NCBI GenBank assembly: GCA_963782185.1
Contig: CAWAJB010000012.1
Coordinates: forward strand, 1-64,000
Direction of reading: 5' to 3'
Source: RYN-230 sp963782185
GTDB lineage: Bacteria; Actinomycetota; Actinomycetes; Streptosporangiales; Streptosporangiaceae
Length of the DNA: 64,000 nt
This document shows positions 24,296 to 32,192 of the stretch, piece after piece. Under the pieces are notes generated by a model, which had not been told where the DNA came from, did no database searches, and saw only the letters and a program-made list of their open reading frames with translations. A program made the translations under genes and the position numbers. How positions within the stretch are numbered: the stretch's first letter is position 1; every line of letters begins with the position of its first letter.

Positions 24296-25534
24296 TCAGC
24301 CCACCAGCCAGGGGGGCATGGCCGGGTCGGGGCGGCATCCGCAGCTTTCCCGGCGGACCAGCCGGGTGGGCAGGACGATGTTGCGCGGGGCGTGCCCGGC
24401 GTCGTTGATCATGGAATAGAGCACCTCGAAAGCGCTCGCGCCGAGCTCCTGGATGGGCTGGCGCACGGTGGTCAGCTGAGGGCGCAGGTGGCGGGCGACC
24501 GGGATGTCGTCGAATCCGGTCACGGCGACGTCCCCGGGCACGTCCAGCCCGTGCTGCATGAGCGCGTAGACGACCCCGAGCGCGGTCTGGTCGTTAGCGC
24601 AGGCGATGGCGCGCGGGAGCGTGCCCGTGCCGTTGGCCAGCACGCGGTCGATGACCCGGGCGCCCCCGGCCGCGCAGTAGTTTCCCTGCCAGTGCGGCCC
24701 GTCGAGGAAGGTGCCGCCGGCCGCCGCGACCTCGGCGCCGAACGCGGCCTGCCGGGCCAGGTTGTCCGGGCTGTCCGGGTGGCCGCCGAGGTAGGCCAGC
24801 GTGCGGTAGCCATGGTCCCGGACCAGGTGGCGGGCCAGCTCCCGCATGCTGCCCTGGTTGTCGCCGCCCACGTTCGCGGTGGTCGGCGTGGCCACGCCCG
24901 CGAGCGTCACCACCGGGACCTGGCGGGACAGCCGTTCTAGCTGCTCGGAGTCGAGCACCTGGTCGTGCAGGATCAGCCCGTCACTCTTGCGGGCGAGCGC
25001 GAACACCCGGCGGGTGTGGTCGTGGTCGTCCACGTCCACCGAGCTGACCAGCAGGTTGAAGTCGCGATTCTGGGCCGCCAGCTCGATGCCCCGGTTGATC
25101 AGGTCCGGGAACTGGAGGCTCTCTTCTTCGTCCTGGAAAATGTCGTCGCCGCGCGGCTCGGGCGGCGGTGGCCGCCGGATGACCACCCCGATGATCTCCT
25201 TCAGCCGGGCACTGAGTGCGCGGGCTGCCCCGTCCGGGATGAAGCCCAGCTCGGCGACGGCCTGCAGGACCCGCTCCCGTGTCTCGGGCATGGGGTTGCC
25301 CCGGCCATTCAGCACCCGGGAGACCGAGGCGATCGATACCCCGGCCGCGCCGGCCACGTCGTAGATCGTGGGCGGGGGAACCGGGGCGCCGCGCCGCTCG
25401 CCCGTCCGGGTTCCGATGGGGGCGATGGCCGCTTGCTCCTGCAGGCTGGCGCTCGCCGCGCCGTCGCGCGCGGCGGCATCACCCGCCGGGCCGGCCACGC
25501 CGAGCGCGGCGCTGGCCGTATCGCGACTGTCCAC
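24296..25534 (-). CDS. LacI/GalR family transcriptional regulator
   Basis: A 412-residue regulator. An extra ~50-residue Ala/Gly-rich N-terminus precedes the helix-turn-helix (TIYDVAGAAGVSIASVSRVLNG, about 54-75, landmark) and hinge. The sugar-binding domain runs to the end (AYLGGHPDSPDN, IACANDQTALGV, TGFDDIPVARHL). A proline/acidic insert (RRPPPPEPRGDDIFQDEEES) follows the hinge. The GTG start has AAAGGAG seven bases upstream. Two perfect operators upstream imply autoregulation and control of the whole downstream import/hydrolase operon, probably relieved by an oligosaccharide. Confidence 0.93.
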   Translation of the reverse strand: MDSRDTASAALGVAGPAGDAAARDGAASASLQEQAAIAPIGTRTGERRGAPVPPPTIYDVAGAAGVSIASVSRVLNGRGNPMPETRERVLQAVAELGFIPDGAARALSARLKEIIGVVIRRPPPPEPRGDDIFQDEEESLQFPDLINRGIELAAQNRDFNLLVSSVDVDDHDHTRRVFALARKSDGLILHDQVLDSEQLERLSRQVPVVTLAGVATPTTANVGGDNQGSMRELARHLVRDHGYRTLAYLGGHPDSPDNLARQAAFGAEVAAAGGTFLDGPHWQGNYCAAGGARVIDRVLANGTGTLPRAIACANDQTALGVVYALMQHGLDVPGDVAVTGFDDIPVARHLRPQLTTVRQPIQELGASAFEVLYSMINDAGHAPRNIVLPTRLVRRESCGCRPDPAMPPWLVG

Positions 25535-25600
25535 CGGAGCGCTCCTTTGCGGCCTGAGTCTCTGCCATGGCCCGGTTGGCCGGGTCCAGAGCTCCCGATC

Positions 25601-25614
25601 GGTAAGCGCTTACC
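25601..25614. promoter_or_regulatory. LacI-family operator O1
   Basis: Perfect palindrome GGTAAGCGCTTACC with the central CG step of LacI/GalR operators, 67 bases upstream of the lacI-type start. An identical copy lies 67 bp further upstream. Confidence 0.85.
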
Positions 25615-25667
25615 CGCAGCGTCTTAAGAAAGCGGCTGGGTCAAGAGCCGCTGACTTGGCCTGGCAG

Positions 25668-25681
25668 GGTAAGCGCTTACC
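25668..25681. promoter_or_regulatory. LacI-family operator O2
   Basis: Identical to O1. The 67-bp centre spacing is close to six and a half helical turns, so looping or independent binding are both possible. A TTGACC -35-like hexamer on the minus strand lies between the two sites. Confidence 0.85.
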
Positions 25682-26190
25682 AAGCGAGTAATTTGAGAGT
25701 ATTCCTGCCCCGTATCCGACTCAACCCCCCTGCCGCACTGTTACGGGAACGTGACGGAACAGACAATCTTGCTCCGGTGGCCACCATCCCCGATCGTCGG
25801 GCCGGGGGACTCCGCGCGGGCGCGGGCGGCAGATCGTCTGGCCGGCGTTCTCACCCGGCCGGTGATCAGCTGTTGTGGTGCCCGCCGGGGTGATGTGACT
25901 GATGCGGCCGGGGTTTCTCCGGTGCCGGCCACCGCACCGGGCGCCGGGCCGCACCTCTCCGGGCGCCTGATCCGCTTGAGGTCCGGCTTCCGCTGTTCCC
26001 CGGGGACCCAGCCTGCTGCTGCGTCATAGTCGTGACCTGCACCAACACGAGCGGCGCTGACCCGGCCGCCGGGCGAGCCCGGGCCGCCTGCGCCGCCAGG
26101 CTGTACGCGGCGGTTAACCCGCCCGGCCGGCCGGGTGCGGTAGCGCCCCGGGCGGAGCCGTGTGGCTCACCTTTGCCAATAGCCGGCTGC
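25682..26190. other. Non-coding stretch with no gene seen
   Basis: About 500 bp between the LacI operators and the amtB control region. Short open frames occur on both strands but none has a ribosome-binding site, family resemblance or plausible composition. Nothing definite is visible. Confidence 0.5.
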
Positions 26191-26269
26191 GAAACAGGCA
26201 TGAAACACGATGTCCGGGAGATGCGGGTCCGTTGTCCACGGCGTAACAGTTGGGAAACGTGAACGAAAC
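26191..26269 (+). promoter_or_regulatory. GlnR-like nitrogen-control boxes
   Basis: Five-base half-sites recur with 11-bp periodicity: GAAAC at 26191 and 26202, then GTAAC at 26243, GAAAC at 26254 and GAAAC at 26265. The known actinobacterial GlnR box is gTnAC-n6-GaAAC repeated, and the second cluster matches that spacing exactly. The position, 200-280 bp upstream of amtB, suits activation under nitrogen limitation. Confidence 0.75.
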
Positions 26270-26468
26270 CCGCTCATGGGAAACATGAAGCGTTCTAGAC
26301 GGACACCGAAGTGGCCGGCCGGATTTTAGCTAGCCGGGGGGTTGCCCCCGGATCACGCTGCGGTGATAGCGCGGGAGGGGTCTCAGCAGTCCGCGATGGC
26401 CTGACTGGGACCGCAACCAGAACCCCCCGGCAAGCACTTCCAGGGTAGCCCCATGGAGGCGGAGAGTA

Positions 26469-27890
26469 GTGGTTCCCTACGCAAGCTGGCTGTCATCTGG
26501 AGATAACGCTTGGCAGATGACCGCCGCAACACTGGTCGGCCTCATGAGCATCCCTGCCCTGGCCGTCTTGTACGGCGGCTTGGTGCAGAAAAAGTGGGCC
26601 GTGAACACCATGATGATGGTGTTCTGCACGTTCTGCCTGGTGCTGATCACCTGGGCCCTGTGGGCCTACAAGATGGGGTTCGGGTCGCCCTGGATTGGCG
26701 GCAGCCTCCATTTGCTCGGCAAGCCGGGGGCGTCACTGGGCACTGGGGCGCTGGAAGGGCAGGGCAACATCCCCCTGCTGAGCGCGGGCATGCCGCACTT
26801 CCGGATCCCGCAGTCGTCGGTGTTCTACTTCCAGTTCGTGTTCGCCGCGATCACCCCGATCCTGTTCATCGGCAGCGTGCTCGGCCGGATCAAGTTCAGG
26901 GTCTGGCTGGTCTTCGTGCCGCTGTGGATCACGTTCGCCTACGCCGTCAACGCGTTCCTCCTCTGGGGCGGCGGCTTCTGGGCCGGCAAGGGTGCCCTGG
27001 ACTTCTCCGGTGGTTACGTCATCCACCTCGCCGCGGGCGTGTCCGGGTTCGTCGCGGCCGCCGTCGTCGGGCCGCGGCTGAAGCGGGACCGCGAGCACGC
27101 GGTCCCGAACAACCTGATGTTCGTCGCGGTCGGCGCCGGCCTCCTGTGGCTGGGCTGGAACGGCTTCAACGGCGGTGACCCGTACTTCGCGGGCTCGGAC
27201 GCCGCCGCGGCCATCGTCAACACCAACCTGGCGACGGCGGTGGCCATGATGACCTGGATCATCATGGACATGATCGGCGGCCCGGAGAGGAAGCCGACGT
27301 TCCTCGGCGGGCTCAACGGCATGATCTGCGGCCTGGTCGGCATCACGCCGGCCGCTGGTTACGTGAACGGCTTCGGCGCGATCATCATCGGCCTGGTCTG
27401 CTCGGGCATCGTCTGGTTCGCCTGGAACTACCTCAGCAAGGTCCCGCCGTTCAGCAAGGTCGATGACGCGCTGGGAGTCGTCTACACGCACGGCATCGCG
27501 GGGCTCTTCGGCGGGCTCCTGGTCGGCTTGCTGGCCGACCCGAAGATGATCGTGTACCTCGGCATCGGCAAGAACCCGGTCAGCATCTCGGGCAGCGGCC
27601 TGTTCTACGGGCACGCACACCAGTTGCTGGTCCAGCTGGGCGCTGCGGTCACGATCATCGTCTGGGACGGGCTGGTCACGTTCCTGATCCTCAAGGGCAT
27701 CGGCCTGTTCACGAAGCTGAGGATGTCCGACGAGGAGCTGGAGATCGGCGACGTCGCGATCCACGGCGAGGAGGCCTACCCCTCGGAAGGGCTCGCTCTC
27801 TCGGGGGTGGGTGCCGCCCGGGCCGCCGAGCTGTCGGCGGGGAGCAAGGTACCCGTGAAGGAGGACGCGTCACCGCCTTCCGGGACCTGA
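26469..27890 (+). CDS. amtB: Ammonium transporter
   Basis: A 473-residue Amt protein with about eleven membrane helices. The two pore histidines are visible in GGYVIHLAAGVSG and YTHGIAGLFGG, and AVLYGGLVQKKW is the conserved first-helix end. The cytoplasmic C-tail (from about 425) is acidic and longer than in E. coli AmtB. The GTG start follows GGAGGCGGAGAG. GlnR-like boxes lie upstream, but the usual partners glnB (PII) and glnD do not follow. A hairpin terminator and a truncated permease come next, so PII control would need a gene elsewhere. Confidence 0.93.
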   Translation: MVPYASWLSSGDNAWQMTAATLVGLMSIPALAVLYGGLVQKKWAVNTMMMVFCTFCLVLITWALWAYKMGFGSPWIGGSLHLLGKPGASLGTGALEGQGNIPLLSAGMPHFRIPQSSVFYFQFVFAAITPILFIGSVLGRIKFRVWLVFVPLWITFAYAVNAFLLWGGGFWAGKGALDFSGGYVIHLAAGVSGFVAAAVVGPRLKRDREHAVPNNLMFVAVGAGLLWLGWNGFNGGDPYFAGSDAAAAIVNTNLATAVAMMTWIIMDMIGGPERKPTFLGGLNGMICGLVGITPAAGYVNGFGAIIIGLVCSGIVWFAWNYLSKVPPFSKVDDALGVVYTHGIAGLFGGLLVGLLADPKMIVYLGIGKNPVSISGSGLFYGHAHQLLVQLGAAVTIIVWDGLVTFLILKGIGLFTKLRMSDEELEIGDVAIHGEEAYPSEGLALSGVGAARAAELSAGSKVPVKEDASPPSGT

Positions 27891-27919
27891 CCGCGCACGT
27901 CGCGCACGTTCCACCCGGC

Positions 27920-27954
27920 GGCCCTCCCGCGAGCCCAGCGCCCGCGGGAGGGCC
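27920..27954 (+). terminator. Hairpin terminator of amtB
   Basis: A perfect 12-bp GC-rich stem (27920-27931 with 27943-27954) with an 11-base loop, 30 bases after the amtB stop. No U-run follows. Confidence 0.75.
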
Positions 27955-28042
27955 GCGGGCCTTCAGGATCCCGCAAACGAAATTCGCTCTCCCGCCAGTG
28001 CCCTGCGGGTGACGCGGCCGACCGGCTCGCCCACCGGCGGCG

Positions 28043-28750
28043 TTCATACCCGTCGCCGGCGGGCTGCTGCTGTTCGCCTACGTCTTCGGCAGCGCGATCG
28101 CCATCCCAGGTGGCGGCAGCTACCGGGAGTACCTGATCGGCGGCATGCTCGGCATGGGCATCGCCGGCACGGCCCCGGGCACGGCGGTGGCGCTGGTCAC
28201 CGACCTGAGCACCGGGCTGATCGACCGGTTCCGGTCGCTGCCGATGTCCCGGGCGGCCCTGCTGGCGGGACGCACCCTGGCTGACCTGCTGACCCAGGCC
28301 CTCGGGGCGCTGGTGGTGGCCGCGGTGGGGCTGGCCATCGGCTGGCGGGTGCACACCGGGATCGCCGACACCCCGGCCGCGTTCGGCCTGGCCCTGCTGT
28401 TCGGGTACGCCTTCACCTGGGCCGGGGCCTGCCTCGGCATGCTGCTGCGTAGCCCCGAATCGGCTCAGCAACTCGGCTTCATCCTGTTCCTGCCGCTCAC
28501 GTTCATCTCCAACGCGTTCGTCCCGACCCAGGGGATGCCCGGCTGGCTGCCGGCCATCGCCAACTGGAACCCGCTCAGCGCCCTGGCCGCCGCGTGCCGT
28601 CATCTGTTCGGGAACCCGGACCCGGCCGCCGCGGTGCAGGTCTGGCCGATGCAGCATCCCATCCTCGCGGTGTTGCTGTGGTCCGCTGGCCTGCTGCTCG
28701 TGTTCGCCCCGCTGGCCGTCCACCTCTACCGCCGCAAGTCCCTCACATGA
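28043..28750 (+). pseudogene. Truncated ABC-2 permease (DrrB-like) remnant
   Basis: The frame reads as an ABC-2 permease from LLLFAYVFGSAIAIPGGG onward and ends with the family's C-terminal helix. Family similarity begins before any usable start codon: the first ATG is at 28145, and an in-frame stop lies at 28010-28012. The first ~45 residues (N-terminal cytoplasmic part and most of helix 1) are therefore missing. No ATPase gene adjoins it. The ORF from 28145 (201 residues) could still be translated but would lack helix 1 and most of the first loop. Confidence 0.75.
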
Positions 28751-28913
28751 CCGCTCCGGGGGTAACCGAGGGCAGGCCCAGCGCCCACATTTCACGCCGG
28801 ACGTGCGTCCTGCGAGGTGTTTTGTCCGGTTCAGGCGCACGCTCGGCGTGACACGTGGACGGGATCGGCCAGTGTGACTCGCGGGAGCAGGAGCAGTGCG
28901 GTGATCAGGGGAG

Positions 28914-30560
28914 TCAGTGGCCGCGGAAGGCTTCTTCCAGCCACCAGGCACCCTGGGCAGAAGTGACCTTGGCGTCGATCAGCAGGGGGCGTTCCCGGGG
29001 GCCGTCCAGCCAGGCCCGTACCGGGCCCAGGTCGGCCAGGCGGCGCACGGTCACCGCATCGCAGCCGAATCCGCGGCCGATCCCGGCCAGGTCGGCCGGG
29101 GGGAACCGGACCGTGTCCAGCGGGTGGCCATCCGGCCCGAAGTGGTGCACCTCGGCGCCGTAGGCCTCGTCGTCGTAGACCACGATCAGCATGGGCAGCC
29201 CCAGCCGGACCACGGTTTCGAGCTCGCTCACGGCCATCAGCGCCCCGCCGTCGCCCAGCGCGGCCACGGCCAGCCGGTCCGGGCGGGCGATCGCCGCCCC
29301 GATGGCTGACGGCAGGCCGAGCCCGATGGACTGGTAGGCCTGGGTGAAGCAGAACGCGTCCGCGTCGGGGACGGCGAGATACATGCTCGGGTAGCCCATG
29401 AAGTTCCCCGAGTCCACGCTGACCGTTCGCTGGACCGGGAGCATGTCGTCCAGCGCGATGCTCAGCGTGCGCGGGTCGATCCGGCCGTCCCCGGTCTCGT
29501 CGGAGTACGGCACCGCGCGCCACCGGACCTCACGGGCGATCCGCTCGCGGACCTCATCGGCGCGGTAGCCCAGGCCGCTGCCGAAGCGGTCACCCAGGGC
29601 GGCCAGCGCGGCGCGGGCCGTCTCCGCCGCGTCGCCGAGCACGCCCAGCTGCACCGGCCGGTGCGCGCCGATGGCCGCCGCGTCGTCGTCCACCTGGATC
29701 ACGGTGGCCTCCGGGCCGATCAGCGTGCCGTGCCGCATGGTCCACATGTTGAGCGAGCAGCCCCAGCCCACGATCAGGTCGGCCGCGCTGATCAGCTCCG
29801 CGGCCAGCGGGGAGGCAAAGCCGCCGCTCACGTCCAGGTCCCACGGGCTGCCGCGGAACAGGCCCCGGGCCGCGGCCGAGGTGGCCAGCAGCGCCCCGCA
29901 GGCGTCGGCCAGCCGCTCCAAGGCGGGGCCGGCCTGCGCGACCCGGGCCCCCCGGCCGGCCACGAACACCGGGCGCTTGGCCAGGGCCAGCTGCCCGGCC
30001 AGGGCGTCCGCCGCGTCCGCGGCGGGGGCGACGGGCCCGAGCACCGGCCCGGCGGGCGGCGGCTGCTTGTCGCAGTCCCCGGCCTGCACGTCGAGGGGCA
30101 GGGCCAGGATCACGGTGCGTCGCTGCGCGGCCGCCGTGTGGAAGGCCCGCGCGGTGTCGGCGGCGGCCGAGGCGGGGGAGTGCAGCCGCTCCGCGGTGGC
30201 GCCCACCGCCGAGGCCAGGGCAGCCACGTCGATGCGGAAGTTGGACCGCACCGCGGCGGCCGCCACGTCCGCCGCGAGCACCAGCAGCGGGGTGCGGCTC
30301 TTGGCCGCCTCGGTGATGCCGGTGACCGCGTTGGTCAGCCCGGGGCCCTGGTGGACGCTGAGCAGCCCGGTCCGGCCCGCGGTCCGGGCCCACCCGTCGG
30401 CCATGCACGCCGCGCCGCCCTCATGCCGGGCCGCCACGTACCGCACGCCCTGGCTGATCAGGGCGTTGGTGACGTGGAAGTTCCCGCTGCCGACCACGCC
30501 GAACACGGTGTCCGCGCCCAGCCCGGCCAGGGTCGCCGCGACGGCCTCGGTGACCCGCAT
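28914..30560 (-). CDS. Thiamine-diphosphate-dependent enzyme (acetolactate synthase/benzoylformate decarboxylase-like)
   Basis: A 548-residue enzyme with the usual three domains. The N-terminal PYR domain carries catalytic Glu47 (RHEGGA). The central domain begins KRPVFVAGRGARV. The C-terminal PP domain has the ThDP/Mg motif GDGGALMAVSELETVVRLG with YDDEAYGAEVH. In place of the common NN pair the motif ends in D-D, so the exact decarboxylase/ligase class is unclear. It follows the cyclase gene by 4 bp in one operon. Together they may open a cyclic or amide substrate and then act on the 2-oxo acid. That is inference. Confidence 0.88.
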   Translation of the reverse strand: MRVTEAVAATLAGLGADTVFGVVGSGNFHVTNALISQGVRYVAARHEGGAACMADGWARTAGRTGLLSVHQGPGLTNAVTGITEAAKSRTPLLVLAADVAAAAVRSNFRIDVAALASAVGATAERLHSPASAAADTARAFHTAAAQRRTVILALPLDVQAGDCDKQPPPAGPVLGPVAPAADAADALAGQLALAKRPVFVAGRGARVAQAGPALERLADACGALLATSAAARGLFRGSPWDLDVSGGFASPLAAELISAADLIVGWGCSLNMWTMRHGTLIGPEATVIQVDDDAAAIGAHRPVQLGVLGDAAETARAALAALGDRFGSGLGYRADEVRERIAREVRWRAVPYSDETGDGRIDPRTLSIALDDMLPVQRTVSVDSGNFMGYPSMYLAVPDADAFCFTQAYQSIGLGLPSAIGAAIARPDRLAVAALGDGGALMAVSELETVVRLGLPMLIVVYDDEAYGAEVHHFGPDGHPLDTVRFPPADLAGIGRGFGCDAVTVRRLADLGPVRAWLDGPRERPLLIDAKVTSAQGAWWLEEAFRGH

Positions 30561-30564
30561 CAGA

Positions 30565-31377
30565 TCAGGCGCGCCCGGCTGGCTGGCCGGCCGGGCGCCC
30601 TACGGGCCGCTCGACGAGCGCGATGGCCCGGCACGGGCTGCCCGATCCGCCCGTGATCGGCAGCGGCCCGGCGATCACCACCGCGCCGCGGGGCGGCAGC
30701 AGGGCCAGGTTCTGCAGCTGGGTGAGCCCGTACTTGCCTGCCCCGAGCAAGGACGAGTGGCACGGGAACGGCGGGTCGAACGAGTGCGCCGCGCCGGCGT
30801 CCGTGCCGACCGTCTCCACCCCCAGCCCGATGATCGACTCGCTGGCGGCCAGCCATTGCGCGCAGGCCACCGAGATCCCGGGCGTGTGCGGCCCGGTCTC
30901 GCTGGCGTTGAGGAACTCCTGCTGGCTGGCCGACCTGGCGTCCCAGCCGGTCCGGTAGAGCAGCCAGCCTCCCGGCGGCAGCGGGCCGTGCTCGGCCTCC
31001 CAGTGCTGGACGTGCTCGATCTCGAGCAGGAAGTCGGGGTCGGCGGCGGCCTGGGCGGTCAAGTCCAGGACCGCTGCCGGGGCGATCAGCCGGTCCACCG
31101 GGACCTGGGCGACGTCCGCGCCGTCCTTGCCGGTCACCCAGTGCACCGGCGCGTCGAAGTGGGTGCCGGTGTGCTCGCCGGTGCTGATGTCGTTCCAGTA
31201 CCAGGCCGGGCCGCGGTCGTCGTAGCGGCTGATCTCGTGCAGCGCGAACGTGGTGGTGTTGCCGAACGGCTCGGGCAGGCGGATGACGGGCGTGGTGTCG
31301 TTGAGCGGCGCGGTCAGGTCTATGACTTGGATGCCGCCGTTCCTGATCGCAGTGGTCAGGTCGCTCAGCAGGGACAT
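30565..31377 (-). CDS. Cyclase/kynurenine formamidase-like metal hydrolase
   Basis: A 270-residue protein of the cyclase family (PF04199). The metal-binding motif HTGTHFDAPVHW (His69, His73, Asp75, His79) is intact. GVETVGTDAG and CHSSLLGAG match the C-terminal family strands. Known members hydrolyse N-formylkynurenine, isatin or cyclic amides using Mn or Zn. Here the next gene encodes a ThDP enzyme, so the product is probably a 2-oxo acid rather than kynurenine. No kynurenine-pathway genes are nearby. Confidence 0.87.
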   Translation of the reverse strand: MSLLSDLTTAIRNGGIQVIDLTAPLNDTTPVIRLPEPFGNTTTFALHEISRYDDRGPAWYWNDISTGEHTGTHFDAPVHWVTGKDGADVAQVPVDRLIAPAAVLDLTAQAAADPDFLLEIEHVQHWEAEHGPLPPGGWLLYRTGWDARSASQQEFLNASETGPHTPGISVACAQWLAASESIIGLGVETVGTDAGAAHSFDPPFPCHSSLLGAGKYGLTQLQNLALLPPRGAVVIAGPLPITGGSGSPCRAIALVERPVGRPAGQPAGRA

Positions 31378-31468
31378 GCGGCGGCTCCTGTCGTGAGGCT
31401 GGGCGGATCGCGTCCGGACTGCGTTGTCGTTCTACACCAGTTGCAGGCGGCCCGAAGGCCTCGGGAGC

Positions 31469-31488
31469 CATGTTATAGTCGTAACATG
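31469..31488 (+). promoter_or_regulatory. vapB operator and leaderless promoter
   Basis: CATGTTA-N6-TAACATG, with the right arm ending in the vapB ATG (31486-31488). TATAGT at 31474-31479 is a good -10 box whose expected start point is the A of the ATG. The antitoxin-toxin complex could block transcription here. Confidence 0.7.
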
Positions 31489-31809
31489 GCCGAGAAGAAG
31501 GCAGTGCTGAACGTCACGGTGGACGAGTCGCTCGCTGAAGAAGTGCGGCGAGCGGCCAAGCTGGGGCACACCACGATTTCCAGCGTGGTGGAGCGCGCCC
31601 TGCGTGAGCAACTGTCCTGGGAACTCAAGCGCCTGGAAGGCCTCCGTGCCATTGATGCGTACTACCAGGAGCACGGCTACCCAACGCCGGAGGAACGCGC
31701 TGCGGCGAAAGCACGGGTGGCCGAGGAGCGCAGGCTGATGGAGGAGGCCAGGGCCTACAACGCCGCGCATGGCAACGACTTTGATCTCCAGCGCTGGATG
31801 GCCTCGTGA
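31486..31809 (+). CDS. vapB: VapB-type antitoxin
   Basis: A 107-residue protein with a ribbon-helix-helix N-terminus (KAVLNVTVDESLAEEVRRAAK, then TTISSVVERALREQL), which binds DNA as a dimer. A long charged helix (about 60-95) should wrap the toxin. It overlaps the toxin gene by four bases (GTGA), the normal antitoxin-first order. Its own start codon lies in an inverted repeat, so autorepression is likely. The longer open frame upstream is not coding. Confidence 0.88.
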   Translation: MAEKKAVLNVTVDESLAEEVRRAAKLGHTTISSVVERALREQLSWELKRLEGLRAIDAYYQEHGYPTPEERAAAKARVAEERRLMEEARAYNAAHGNDFDLQRWMAS

Positions 31810-32189
31810 AGTACGTATACGACAGTGGGGCGTTGATAGCGATCGAGCGCAGCCGTGGCTCTACCCAGGTCACGAGTCACGAGGAAAGATTGGCCGCCAG
31901 GAACCAGATCATCGTGCCGGCACCTGTAGCCGCACAGGTCGTTCGAAACCCGGCGCGCCAGGCCCGCTTAATGCTCACGTTGCGGAGCTGCGAACTCATC
32001 CCCTTCAGCGATGCTGACGTGTCCCCGGTAGGAGAGTTGCTGGCCAGATCGGGTACCGCTGATGTGGTGGACGGTTTTATCGCTCTGACGGCGGCGCTCG
32101 AACGCGCCGCGGTCATCACTTCTGACCCGGACGATATTGGCCTGCTGCTGGACACAATGGGAGTTCGGCTGCCGGTGCTGAAGCCCTGA
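31806..32189 (+). CDS. vapC: VapC-type PIN-domain ribonuclease toxin
   Basis: A 127-residue PIN domain. The Mg-binding acidic residues expected in the family are visible: Asp6 (YDSGAL), Asp86 and Asp89 (ADVVDGF) and Asp107 (TSDPDD). The short PAPVAAQVVR helix is typical of VapC proteins with the AQV variant. It is predicted to cleave a structured RNA when free of VapB. It starts at a GTG overlapping the antitoxin stop, with no room for independent translation. Confidence 0.9.
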   Translation: MKYVYDSGALIAIERSRGSTQVTSHEERLAARNQIIVPAPVAAQVVRNPARQARLMLTLRSCELIPFSDADVSPVGELLARSGTADVVDGFIALTAALERAAVITSDPDDIGLLLDTMGVRLPVLKP

Positions 32190-32192
32190 CGG

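Noticed and set aside
25751..26262. Small open frames in the amtB upstream region
   Set aside because: Short, overlapping and without ribosome-binding sites or recognisable residues. The GlnR-like sites lie inside them.
26300..26460. Hairpin-rich stretch before amtB as a possible riboswitch or tRNA
   Set aside because: A ccggggggttgcccccgg stem is present, but no tRNA cloverleaf or known riboswitch core could be drawn.
28145..28750. Intact small permease gene
   Set aside because: Family similarity extends upstream past an in-frame stop, so it is listed as a truncated remnant.
29671..31485. Upstream extension of the vapB frame to 712 codons
   Set aside because: The part before 31486 is antisense to the ThDP enzyme and cyclase genes and lacks any antitoxin feature.
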